The notes under the pieces were generated by a model that saw only the letters and a program-made list of their open reading frames with translations, ran no database searches and was not told the DNA's origin. This document shows, in pieces, positions 6,997-13,032 of a DNA stretch of 31,202 bases (position 1 is the first letter of the stretch; the number at the start of each line of letters is the position of its first letter). A program made the translations under genes and the position numbers. This DNA is from a virus: IMG/VR virus record IMGVR_UViG_3300028045_000824, positions 1 to 31,202 of that record; one strand, written 5' to 3'.

Positions 6997-7773
6997 ATGA
7001 GCAAACGTAAAACTGGAGCACTAAGAAAAAAACATGAACCATTCCGACACAAAGGAGATTCAGACAAAACTTTCTACACAGACACTTCAAAGACGATTAA
7101 CTTTAACAAGTATAGTAAAAAGCAACCGTCACGCAGACCAATCGAACTAATACCTCAGAGTATAAATCAGGAAAAATATATCATTGCATTAAATGACCCT
7201 GAAACCGATATCGTTATGGTCTCTGGCCCAGCTGGAACAGGTAAAACCTACTTAGCAATGTTAGCGGCAATGAAGGCTTTGAGAAGCGGAGAATGTAGTA
7301 GAATTTTGTTAACTCGGCCAGCAGTGGCAGTGGACGATGAGAAACATGGCTTCTTACCAGGCGATTTGAACTCTAAGATGGAACCTTGGGTTAGACCATT
7401 ATTTGATGTAGTCCGAGAATATTACGGACAGACAGAAATCGAATATATGTTGAAGGAACAGATAATTGAAATTACACCCTTAGCATTTTGCCGAGGCAGA
7501 AACTTCAAACACTCTTGGATTATACTAGATGAGGCTCAAAATGCGACACCGTCACAGATAAAAATGTTAATGACAAGGATCGCTGAGGGTAGCAAAATCA
7601 TAATCAATGGTGATGTTGAACAGACTGACCGAATCAGACACGATAATGGATTACTTGATCTCAAACGAAGAATCGAACAACACAAAGTACCAGGAATGAC
7701 AGCATGTGAATTCGAACCAAGAGATATTAAGAGACACACAATAATTGAGCATGTATTAAAGATGTATCAATAA
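6997..7773 (+). CDS. phoH: PhoH-like P-loop ATPase
   Basis: A 258-residue protein with a basic, low-complexity N-terminus (about 1-50) followed by a PhoH ATPase core. It shows Walker A GPAGTGKT (77-84), the family block LTRPAVAVDDEKHGFLPGD, and the signature PLAFCRGRNF leading into Walker B WIILDEAQNAT (about 174-183). PhoH proteins are ATPases whose precise activity remains debated (RNA-related roles and phosphate response have been proposed); the gene is very common in marine phages. The start is an ATG with AAGGAAA about 7 nt upstream. It is the only plus-strand gene here, divergent from the 203-aa gene and convergent with the gp44 unit, and therefore under separate control. Confidence 0.95.
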   Translation: MSKRKTGALRKKHEPFRHKGDSDKTFYTDTSKTINFNKYSKKQPSRRPIELIPQSINQEKYIIALNDPETDIVMVSGPAGTGKTYLAMLAAMKALRSGECSRILLTRPAVAVDDEKHGFLPGDLNSKMEPWVRPLFDVVREYYGQTEIEYMLKEQIIEITPLAFCRGRNFKHSWIILDEAQNATPSQIKMLMTRIAEGSKIIINGDVEQTDRIRHDNGLLDLKRRIEQHKVPGMTACEFEPRDIKRHTIIEHVLKMYQ

Positions 7774-7783
7774 CAGGCAAAAA

Positions 7784-7806
7784 GAAAGGGTCGTTAAGAC
7801 CCTTTC
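7784..7806 (-). terminator. Bidirectional intrinsic terminator between phoH and the gp44 unit
   Basis: GAAAGGGTC-GTTAA-GACCCTTTC forms a perfect 9-bp stem. On the minus strand it is followed by a T-run (TTTTTGCC), a good terminator for the gp44 unit ending at 7828. On the plus strand it is followed by only ATTTG, so it is weaker for phoH. Confidence 0.85.
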
Positions 7807-7827
7807 ATTTGACTTAAGATTTTGCCC

Positions 7828-8046
7828 CTAGAAGGTCTTTGTGTTTCGATTAAGTCTGCGTAAACCACCCATCATATATGATGCGTATAGTACGATTGGT
7901 GCGAATATTAATGCGGTCTCATAAGTTTCTGACAGACCTAATGAAGTGATCATATATCCGTATGTATATATGACAATACCCAATACTGCCATTATTCCTA
8001 GACCTGTAGACAAATCCTTTACCATTTCTTTTATTGTATCAAACAT
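7828..8046 (-). CDS. Small membrane protein, 72 aa, two predicted transmembrane helices
   Basis: The protein has an amphipathic N-terminus (MFDTIKEMVKDL), a first hydrophobic segment (about residues 14-35, GLGIMAVLGIVIYTYGYMI), a short polar loop (SETYET), a second segment (about 44-60, ALIFAPIVLYASYMMGG) and a basic C-terminal tail (RRLNRN). Two helices with a basic tail suggest a small inner-membrane protein. A holin role is conceivable for that size and topology, but its place in a replication unit argues against it and I do not assign one. AGAGGT precedes the ATG. It is the last gene of the gp44 unit, ending just before the terminator. Confidence 0.7.
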   Translation of the reverse strand: MFDTIKEMVKDLSTGLGIMAVLGIVIYTYGYMITSLGLSETYETALIFAPIVLYASYMMGGLRRLNRNTKTF

Positions 8047-8055
8047 ATTGTACCT

Positions 8056-8322
8056 CTATTTTGTTTTTGTTTCTATTGGTGCTTCTTTCTCTAATTGTTC
8101 AATGAGTGCAGGGTAAATACGTTTATAGTATGAACACATTTGATCGAATGTAGTATCGTGGTTACCACCTTCAATTACACATTTAACTACAGAACTTGTC
8201 CCAAAGTCTAGTATAACATTCTTTGTAGACTGATCTGATTTTTTAACCTTCTTTGCAACCTTCACGTGTTCATCGATTTGACCGTTAGGTTTGCGTATAA
8301 ATTGTATTAGTAAATATCTCAT
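8056..8322 (-). CDS. Conserved marine T4-like phage protein, 88 aa, function unknown
   Basis: An 88-residue protein starting MRYLLIQFIRKPNGQIDEHV with a middle NVILDFGTSSVVKCVIEGG and an end containing SYYKRIYPALIEQLEKE. The alternating strands followed by a helix suggest a small alpha/beta fold. I recognise the pattern from T4-like cyanophages (MRYLLxQFxxKxxGQIDE), function unknown. It lies directly downstream of gp44, where small replication partners are sometimes found, so a replication-related role is a guess. A full TATAAATA consensus ends 6 nt before the ATG and no Shine-Dalgarno sequence is seen, so a leaderless late transcript is predicted. Confidence 0.8.
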   Translation of the reverse strand: MRYLLIQFIRKPNGQIDEHVKVAKKVKKSDQSTKNVILDFGTSSVVKCVIEGGNHDTTFDQMCSYYKRIYPALIEQLEKEAPIETKTK

Positions 8323-8328
8323 ATTAAA

Positions 8329-8336
8329 TATTTATA
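8329..8336 (-). promoter_or_regulatory. Full-consensus T4 late promoter TATAAATA
   Basis: The minus strand reads TATAAATA-TTTAAT-ATG, 3 nt after the gp44 stop codon. Predicted +1 is 1 nt before the ATG of the 88-aa gene. It would separate late expression of the two small genes from the early expression of gp44. Confidence 0.8.
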
Positions 8337-8339
8337 CGA

Positions 8340-9263
8340 TTAAGAAGTCAACTCAACTAAAGTTGCGGCGAGTGATATCTCAGGGATACCTACCATAGGC
8401 AAGTTTGCTAAGCCATTTCTGATTATAATAATGTTCGCATCACGTTTTTCATTAGATGCACCAAACAAGTCTAAGTTGTCATACATCCAACGATAAGTAT
8501 CTTCGATACGAGTCGGGTAGAGTGCAATATACTGCATTAACTGCTGTCTTGCTTCGATAATACTTCCAGACTTAAACAAGGTAGTTGCTTCGATTAGAAG
8601 TTCATTTTCGCTTTGGCCTTGCTTCTGAGGGGGTGTGAGAGCGCCAGAACCGCTGTTTACCTGCAATTGACTAAGACACTTACGTAAGTCAGGATATGTT
8701 GCACGAACATAAGTATCTAACACATCTAATTCAAAGTCAACTTCTTCCTTCATCAACACAGTTGCTGATCTCGCAGTGAACTCTGATAAATCAGGCTTTG
8801 CAATGTGAAATTCATGGCAACGAGATTTTAGTGCAGGAATGATCTTATGGGCATAATTACATGTGAGAATGTATCTTACAGTCTCATGGTATGCTTCCAT
8901 ATCATTTCGTAAAGCCGCCTGCGAGGGTTGAGTTAAATAATCAGCCTCGTCTAACAGCACAACTTTGAACTTGCCGAACGGCATAGTCTGCACAAAGCCA
9001 TTGATCTTTTCACGTAGCATGTCTATACCATTCTCACGTGATGCATTGATAGTCAGTACGTCATAGTCTTCTACGCCTAACTCATTGATTAACACTTTTG
9101 CAAGTGTTGTTTTACCTGTGCCCGGATCACCAGACATTAACAGATGCGGAAAACTACCATCTTTAATCCAACTTTCGACTCGACCTTTCTGTAGATCGTC
9201 TGTGAAGACATATCCATCTACTGTATCAGGACGATACTTTTCTACCCACAACTGATTCTTCAT
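8340..9263 (-). CDS. 44: Sliding-clamp loader ATPase subunit (T4 gp44-like)
   Basis: A 307-residue AAA+ protein close in size to T4 gp44 (319 aa). It has the opening VEKYRP block (residues 7-12), Walker A GDPGTGKT (45-52), Walker B LLDEAD (103-108) and the arginine-finger SRC motif (about 147-149). These are hallmarks of clamp-loader ATPases, which open the gp45 sliding clamp and load it onto primer-template DNA with gp62. A helical C-terminal collar domain follows. Neither gp45 nor a recognisable gp62 is in the window. The gene is preceded by a perfect sigma-70 consensus promoter and a TGAGG Shine-Dalgarno sequence, consistent with early expression by host RNA polymerase. Confidence 0.95.
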   Translation of the reverse strand: MKNQLWVEKYRPDTVDGYVFTDDLQKGRVESWIKDGSFPHLLMSGDPGTGKTTLAKVLINELGVEDYDVLTINASRENGIDMLREKINGFVQTMPFGKFKVVLLDEADYLTQPSQAALRNDMEAYHETVRYILTCNYAHKIIPALKSRCHEFHIAKPDLSEFTARSATVLMKEEVDFELDVLDTYVRATYPDLRKCLSQLQVNSGSGALTPPQKQGQSENELLIEATTLFKSGSIIEARQQLMQYIALYPTRIEDTYRWMYDNLDLFGASNEKRDANIIIIRNGLANLPMVGIPEISLAATLVELTS

Positions 9264-9295
9264 TAATACCTCATTGAGTTTGATTTAATACTAGC

Positions 9296-9324
9296 ATTAT
9301 ACAGGATTGATGCATAGATGTCAA
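9296..9324 (-). promoter_or_regulatory. Perfect-consensus sigma-70 promoter for gp44
   Basis: On the minus strand TTGACA (9319-9324), a 17-bp spacer and TATAAT (9296-9301) match the consensus exactly. The predicted start is near 9289, giving a leader of about 26 nt with TGAGG before the ATG at 9263. Strong early host-polymerase transcription is expected. Confidence 0.9.
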
Positions 9325-9337
9325 TCATTAATTAAGT

Positions 9338-9361
9338 AAAAAGGGCAACAATGTGCCCTTT
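9338..9361 (-). terminator. Intrinsic terminator after the secreted-protein gene
   Basis: AAAGGGCA-(6-nt loop)-TGCCCTTT is a perfect 8-bp stem starting 3 nt after the stop codon at 9365. On the minus strand the stem runs into TTTTT. It insulates the gp44 promoter from upstream read-through. Confidence 0.88.
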
Positions 9362-9364
9362 ATT

Positions 9365-9736
9365 TTAGTCTTCCCAGACAGTATCATTTTCGTCATAGAC
9401 TCCATCATTATTTGAATCACATACTTGTTGCCAACGAACCATTTCAAATGTATATCCTTCTGACCAAGGTGCATATGATAGACACCATTCATGGTCACTT
9501 TGTACTACACCTTCATTTGGGTCTGGTACATGATCTCTTTTGGGCCATGGTATTTGTTTACGAAAATACACATCACCTTTAGCATACAATTGACGTACCC
9601 AAAGATTGTCATCATAAGATACGAAAATACTTTCTCCATTTTTTAATGTGTATGACGAACCATCTTCATAGTTGATAACAGTTTGAGCAGTCGCACCGAA
9701 TGAAACTAGTGCTAGGGTAAAAATAAAAAATTTCAT
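9365..9736 (-). CDS. Secreted/periplasmic protein with signal peptide and EF-hand-like loop
   Basis: The N-terminus MKFFIFTLALVSFGATAQ is a textbook Sec signal peptide (basic n-region, hydrophobic core, cleavage likely after ATA, residue 17). The mature protein, about 106 aa, is acidic and Trp/Tyr-rich with only two Cys (85 and 106), which could form one disulfide in the periplasm. Near the C-terminus DSNNDGVYDEND (107-118) has acidic or Asn residues at EF-hand loop positions 1, 3, 5, 9 and 12 with Gly at 6, as in calcium-binding dockerin/EF-hand loops. A strong AAAGGAG Shine-Dalgarno sequence precedes the ATG. I do not recognise the family. A role at the host envelope (for example superinfection exclusion or lysis control) would be speculation. 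Confidence 0.75.
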   Translation of the reverse strand: MKFFIFTLALVSFGATAQTVINYEDGSSYTLKNGESIFVSYDDNLWVRQLYAKGDVYFRKQIPWPKRDHVPDPNEGVVQSDHEWCLSYAPWSEGYTFEMVRWQQVCDSNNDGVYDENDTVWED

Positions 9737-9761
9737 ATATAGTCTCCTTTGAATTTTTCAA

Positions 9762-9785
9762 TTGTGCATTCACCTGAACACACAA
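9762..9785. repeat. 24-bp imperfect dyad upstream of the secreted-protein gene
   Basis: TTGTG-ca-TTCA-cc-TGAA-ca-CACAA is symmetric at 18 of 24 positions. As minus-strand RNA the two interruptions become G-U pairs, giving a hairpin of about 10 bp with a 4-nt loop. It lies between the methyltransferase stop and the next Shine-Dalgarno sequence, without a T-run. It could be an operator, an RNA-processing hairpin or a weak terminator. Confidence 0.45.
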
Positions 9786-9801
9786 CTAAATAACCCGAAA
9801 A

Positions 9802-10605
9802 CTATGCTACTTCATTCCTCTCAAAAACTATTCTAATATCTCCGTCTAGTTGACTAGTAAAATCTGACCCATGACTATAATCAACATCAAATACTATTAT
9901 AGTACAATCTAAATCAAAAAGCAACTCCCTAGTTACCCTTTCTACTGCTTCTTTGGTTCTATCAGGACGTACATCACTTTGCATTGTTTTAAAATAATGA
10001 TTAATTTTTTCAGTACTTGCTGTAGGATCAGCGAGCCAGATTTCATGCTTATCTATATTATTCAGTATATGTCCTACATTAAGAGAGATATATCCTCTTC
10101 CTCCGGGCTTAACCATCGAAATAAAATCATTTACTATTTTTTTCATATCTATATTAGGATAGAAATGTAAAGCGGTTATTGAAAAAACAGACTCAAAATA
10201 GTTTTGGTGAGAATCGATAAACGATTGATCTATTGTATCAACTATATCAACATATGGAATCCCGGCTCTATTTTCTAATGAATTATCAGGGTCAATTCCT
10301 ATAATATTAGGAATATATTTTTTAAATGAATTATCACCGCAACCTAAATCGTAGATAGTAGTTGGGTTTTTTTCTAATAGAAAATTTAAATAATAAAACG
10401 GAGTAAGACTGTATTCATTTGGCCAACGTTTTCTATGTTTGCTTTTTGTTGCTAAGTGGAAAGCATTTGGTTGCATTGGATCAAAGAATTTTTCCCAATG
10501 CAAATATTGGTAATTTTTAGCAATTGCTTTATATAAGTCAGTTTTTATAAAAGAGGACTTAAACGCATCAACGTCATATGCATTGACATTTTCTTGTATG
10601 GACAT
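9802..10605 (-). CDS. Class I SAM-dependent methyltransferase-like protein
   Basis: A 267-residue protein with a Rossmann methyltransferase core. Motif I is IYDLGCGDNSF (about 84-94), the acidic residue ending strand 2 is in IIGIDPD (about D105), and the post-motif region is SVFSITALHFYPN followed by MVKPGGRGYISLNVG, the usual late-core strand. No DNA-methylase (D/N/S)PPY motif is visible, so a small-molecule, protein or RNA substrate is more likely than DNA base methylation. The N-terminal 75 residues are helical and may recognise the substrate. It is more AT-rich than its neighbours and I do not recognise it as a core T4-like gene, which fits an acquired accessory gene. Its ATG overlaps the co-chaperonin stop as TAATG. 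Confidence 0.8.
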   Translation of the reverse strand: MSIQENVNAYDVDAFKSSFIKTDLYKAIAKNYQYLHWEKFFDPMQPNAFHLATKSKHRKRWPNEYSLTPFYYLNFLLEKNPTTIYDLGCGDNSFKKYIPNIIGIDPDNSLENRAGIPYVDIVDTIDQSFIDSHQNYFESVFSITALHFYPNIDMKKIVNDFISMVKPGGRGYISLNVGHILNNIDKHEIWLADPTASTEKINHYFKTMQSDVRPDRTKEAVERVTRELLFDLDCTIIVFDVDYSHGSDFTSQLDGDIRIVFERNEVA

Positions 10606-10982
10606 TAAGCGCCTTCTTTGTCACCATAAGCCATATTTCTTTGAGGTTCATCACTTACTAACATGCAGTCTTTAGGGTCAACACATCGAATTGTTTTATC
10701 GCCTTCTGCATCAGTAATGTTAACACCACGTGTCCATCTGCCATGACCAACGAGAACCCATTGACCTACTTCAAGTCCACTGTTATGATCTGGTCCTAAT
10801 GAATATACTTGTGCCCAACGAGGTTTGATCCCTGAAGATTTCTTATCATCGTCCATTAAAATGATACCAGAATCTAATGTTTGTCCACCAAAATCCATAT
10901 TGTGTACAATGATTTTATCAGAAATTGCTCTCAATGACTTGCATTGAATACGATTGATATTTGATTTAAGTCCTATTGCCAT
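10605..10982 (-). CDS. GroES/gp31-like co-chaperonin
   Basis: A 125-residue protein with the GroES beta-barrel layout. SLRAISDKIIVHNMD corresponds to the opening strand (PLHDRVIV in GroES). A mobile-loop-like segment GGQTLDSGIILMDDDKK follows, with IIL where GroES has the IVL tripeptide that docks on GroEL. Then comes WAQVYSLGP (GEVLAVGNG in GroES) and GQWVLVGHGRWTRG. T4 encodes gp31 to replace GroES so that GroEL can fold the major capsid protein; the same role is likely here with host GroEL. The TAA of the upstream gene directly abuts this ATG, and its own stop overlaps the methyltransferase ATG (TAATG). The family assignment rests on motif order because identity to GroES is low. Confidence 0.78.
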   Translation of the reverse strand: MAIGLKSNINRIQCKSLRAISDKIIVHNMDFGGQTLDSGIILMDDDKKSSGIKPRWAQVYSLGPDHNSGLEVGQWVLVGHGRWTRGVNITDAEGDKTIRCVDPKDCMLVSDEPQRNMAYGDKEGA

Positions 10983-11633
10983 TTACTTCTTACCTTTCTT
11001 TTTTGATTTTGGTTGTTCTGTTACAATGTTCTCTAAAGCCGCTTTCTTAATTGCTTCGATGTCAAAGTCTTCTTCTAACTCTGCTAACTCAGCCTCTTCA
11101 GGATGTAGTTCTAATTCTCCTTCTCCTCCGAAACTATCTGGAGCCTCGTCTGCTGATTTCATTACAAATTCTTCAGGCTCTACTGGGGGAATAGGAGCAA
11201 TTTCTGCTTCGATAGGTGCTACATATTCTTCTACTGGTTCGACAGTTTCTTGCACTTGTGGTTTTGATTCTTCTACTAATTTATCTAACATAGGAGTTTC
11301 AACTGCTTCTTCTTCTTTGTCTGGAATTTGTTTAGAATTTAATGCATCTAACTCTCTCAGTTGTTTTGGTGATAACGGCGCATTTGGATTGGCACTCGGA
11401 CTAAGATCAGGATGTTCAGGTCTTGCTTGAGCAGTTTGAGATCCTACTTGAGAAGCATAAGAATCTGCTACTTTATCCCCTGCAGGTCTAACGATTTGTC
11501 CACTTGAGTCAATCTCATCTCCACGTGCATTAACTTGATTTATATTGCTGACTGCTCTAGTTTTTTCATGTTTAGATATTAGGCTTGCCATATCTAATGA
11601 TCTTCCTCTAGCAGTTTTGTATATTTTTCCCAT
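10983..11633 (-). CDS. Acidic, largely disordered conserved phage protein, 216 aa
   Basis: The N-terminus MGKIYKTARGRSLDMASLI is well conserved in my memory of T4-like cyanophages, and VNARGDEIDSSGQIVRP continues that block. Residues 60-190 are Pro/Glu-rich and low-complexity, and the protein ends with a basic patch (KSKKKGKK). This suggests a short folded or binding N-terminal element plus a disordered acidic region, perhaps a nucleic-acid- or virion-associated factor; the function is unknown. The Shine-Dalgarno sequence TAGGATAAG overlaps the DnaE-like stop codon. An AATAAATAG element at 11684-11690, inside the upstream gene, might be a late promoter for this gene and the co-chaperonin. Confidence 0.82.
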   Translation of the reverse strand: MGKIYKTARGRSLDMASLISKHEKTRAVSNINQVNARGDEIDSSGQIVRPAGDKVADSYASQVGSQTAQARPEHPDLSPSANPNAPLSPKQLRELDALNSKQIPDKEEEAVETPMLDKLVEESKPQVQETVEPVEEYVAPIEAEIAPIPPVEPEEFVMKSADEAPDSFGGEGELELHPEEAELAELEEDFDIEAIKKAALENIVTEQPKSKKKGKK

Positions 11634-11642
11634 AATCTTATC

Positions 11643-12158
11643 CTATTTTAAAAATTCTTCGATGTTTAAATCGTAGTGTAAACTATTTATTCTGTGAATA
11701 CCTATCAAAAACAAAACAAAACTAGATACACTCGATCCTCTCCCAACTCCCCATACTATATTGTTCTTTCGCATTAAGTCTACAAGATACTTCATATATT
11801 GTAACAAAGTAAAGAGTCCTCTCTTTTCATACATCAACAACTCTTTACCTGCTCGTTGTAGTTCTTCTTCATGTGTACACTGATCTAATACGAACTTTGC
11901 AATGTCAAACGTTTTATACTCATCGGGCATAAACCATTGACTCCTAAGAATTTGATCAAAGTCTTCTACTGACATGTTAATGTTTTCTGTTAACTCCTTG
12001 ACTAAATTAGGTACATTCTCTAATTCTAATGCTGGGTCAAAAGGCACAACTTCATCTACTATAACAGCATGTTTTAACTTAACAGTGGGATTAGTCATAT
12101 ACAAATCAAACAAGTCTTGCTCGTTGTATATAGGTTGTCCATAGTTGTTCTTAATCAT
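11643..12158 (-). CDS. Short DnaE (Pol III alpha)-like protein lacking the catalytic aspartates
   Basis: A 171-residue protein. Its C-terminal part (about 128-171) contains NNIVWGVGRGSSVSSFVLF and then HYDLNIEEFLK. It aligns by eye with the bacterial DnaE palm segment GPGRGSGAGSLVAY...FERFL that precedes the catalytic PDFDVDF. The reading frame stops where DnaE would continue to those aspartates, and the next gene starts 10 nt on in ordinary fashion, so it is a complete short gene rather than a broken polymerase. Without the aspartates it should not polymerise; a nucleotide-sensing or replisome-binding role is possible. Similar short DnaE-like proteins occur in marine T4-like phages. A sigma-70-type promoter ends 6 nt before the ATG and there is no Shine-Dalgarno sequence. 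Confidence 0.85.
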   Translation of the reverse strand: MIKNNYGQPIYNEQDLFDLYMTNPTVKLKHAVIVDEVVPFDPALELENVPNLVKELTENINMSVEDFDQILRSQWFMPDEYKTFDIAKFVLDQCTHEEELQRAGKELLMYEKRGLFTLLQYMKYLVDLMRKNNIVWGVGRGSSVSSFVLFLIGIHRINSLHYDLNIEEFLK

Positions 12159-12164
12159 GCAACT

Positions 12165-12193
12165 ATTATATATGTATTGAAGTGAGAAATCAA
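12165..12193 (-). promoter_or_regulatory. Sigma-70-type promoter for the DnaE-like gene
   Basis: On the minus strand TTGATT (12188-12193, 4/6), a 17-bp spacer and a perfect TATAAT (12165-12170). Six nt separate the -10 from the ATG at 12158, so +1 is expected on the start codon (leaderless). The -35 overlaps the stop codon of the upstream gene. Confidence 0.65.
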
Positions 12194-12783
12194 GTATTAT
12201 GGTCTAATTTTTGATTAACTTTTTTACCTTTTTTAGAAAAACCCAAATCTAGTTTTTCCCAAGCATCATCACTGAACAGTTCTATAATTTTATGATCTTC
12301 GCCTGAGTTTTCTAATTTGGAATCTTCCATACATATTGTAGCACAATTCCACCATTTAGAAGAGTGTTGGTCGATAATGTCTTCTGCTATCTCAGATACA
12401 GTATGAAATTTTACTCCTTCACTGAATGTTGACCCTAAAATTAAGTCTGTTACTATGAGTTTGTTTTCAGTTATCGCATTGAATTTAGTTAGTAATACCA
12501 TAGAAATTATCTGATCATGTGGTTCGTCAGGCAATGTACAAATATTGATACCAGCGGCTTTATATTTCTGTATTGCTTTAGTCTCACTCTCCTCTATAAA
12601 CAGACCACTTTGAATTCTATGTGAGATAAAGTAATGAATACGTTCTAATGCAATATTATGTTCTTTAATGACATCAGTATTAACTAACATCGATAATGTT
12701 ATTTGGTATTGATTGATGTAAAAACCATTTTCAAAATGAATAGCAGTATCAAAGAGAAAATCTTTTTCTATTCGTTGAGTCAC
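12190..12783 (-). CDS. Conserved hypothetical protein, 197 aa
   Basis: A soluble 197-residue protein with no signal or membrane segment. Visible blocks are KDFLFDTAIHFENGFYINQY near the N-terminus, PDEPHDQIISMVLLTKFNAI in the middle and WWNCATICMEDSKL later, ending in a basic tail (KKGKKVNQK). I recognise no enzymatic motif; similar proteins probably occur in other marine myophages. The start is a GTG at 12783 inside the 4-nt overlap GTGA with the upstream gene's TGA stop. The next Met is far downstream (residue 32), so the GTG start is favoured and translation is probably coupled. Confidence 0.75.
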   Translation of the reverse strand: MTQRIEKDFLFDTAIHFENGFYINQYQITLSMLVNTDVIKEHNIALERIHYFISHRIQSGLFIEESETKAIQKYKAAGINICTLPDEPHDQIISMVLLTKFNAITENKLIVTDLILGSTFSEGVKFHTVSEIAEDIIDQHSSKWWNCATICMEDSKLENSGEDHKIIELFSDDAWEKLDLGFSKKGKKVNQKLDHNT

Positions 12784-13022
12784 CTTTTGTCTCCGTCAAC
12801 ATGAATATTATTACCTAAGTCTTGCTTTGCAAAAACTTCATCTAGTTTTTTCTTATGTTGTGCTTGGTAACTAGTAACTGCCATTCTTAATTGATTGAGT
12901 AGAGGCTGGTTACCAGAAGCCATAGCAAAGTTCATTTTAGTAGTTAAACTTGAAAGTGTTTCTTGTAGTTCTTCTAGGCTTTTATTAGATAAGTCACTTT
13001 TATTGATAAAAGGATGTTCCAT
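12780..13022 (-). CDS. Small conserved phage protein, 80 aa, helical
   Basis: The protein begins MEHPFINKSDLSNKSLEELQ and is almost wholly helical with Leu heptads (LEELQETLSSLTTKMNFA), suggesting a short coiled coil. I recognise the MEHPFI...KSLEELQ...NQPLxxQL pattern from T4-like cyanophages, function unknown. I chose the ATG at 13022 over the in-frame TTG one codon upstream because the AGGAGG Shine-Dalgarno sequence is spaced 5 nt from the ATG but only 2 nt from the TTG. That Shine-Dalgarno sequence overlaps the stop codon of the fiber-like gene upstream. It overlaps the next gene by 4 nt. Confidence 0.8.
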   Translation of the reverse strand: MEHPFINKSDLSNKSLEELQETLSSLTTKMNFAMASGNQPLLNQLRMAVTSYQAQHKKKLDEVFAKQDLGNNIHVDGDKR

Positions 13023-13032
13023 CAATACCTCC

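Noticed and set aside
7828-8046. 72-aa two-helix membrane protein as a holin
   Set aside because: Size and topology fit, but it is in the gp44 replication unit and not beside the peptidase; no specific holin signature.
10954-11430. Plus-strand frame opposite the acidic 216-aa protein
   Set aside because: Ser-rich translation is the usual antisense shadow of Glu/Ala/Pro-rich coding; no ribosome-binding site, and it crosses two real genes.
11643-12158. DnaE-like gene as a frameshifted remnant of a full polymerase
   Set aside because: The next gene begins 10 nt later with its own Shine-Dalgarno sequence and conserved N-terminus, and no catalytic PDFDxDF is found downstream in any frame I read.
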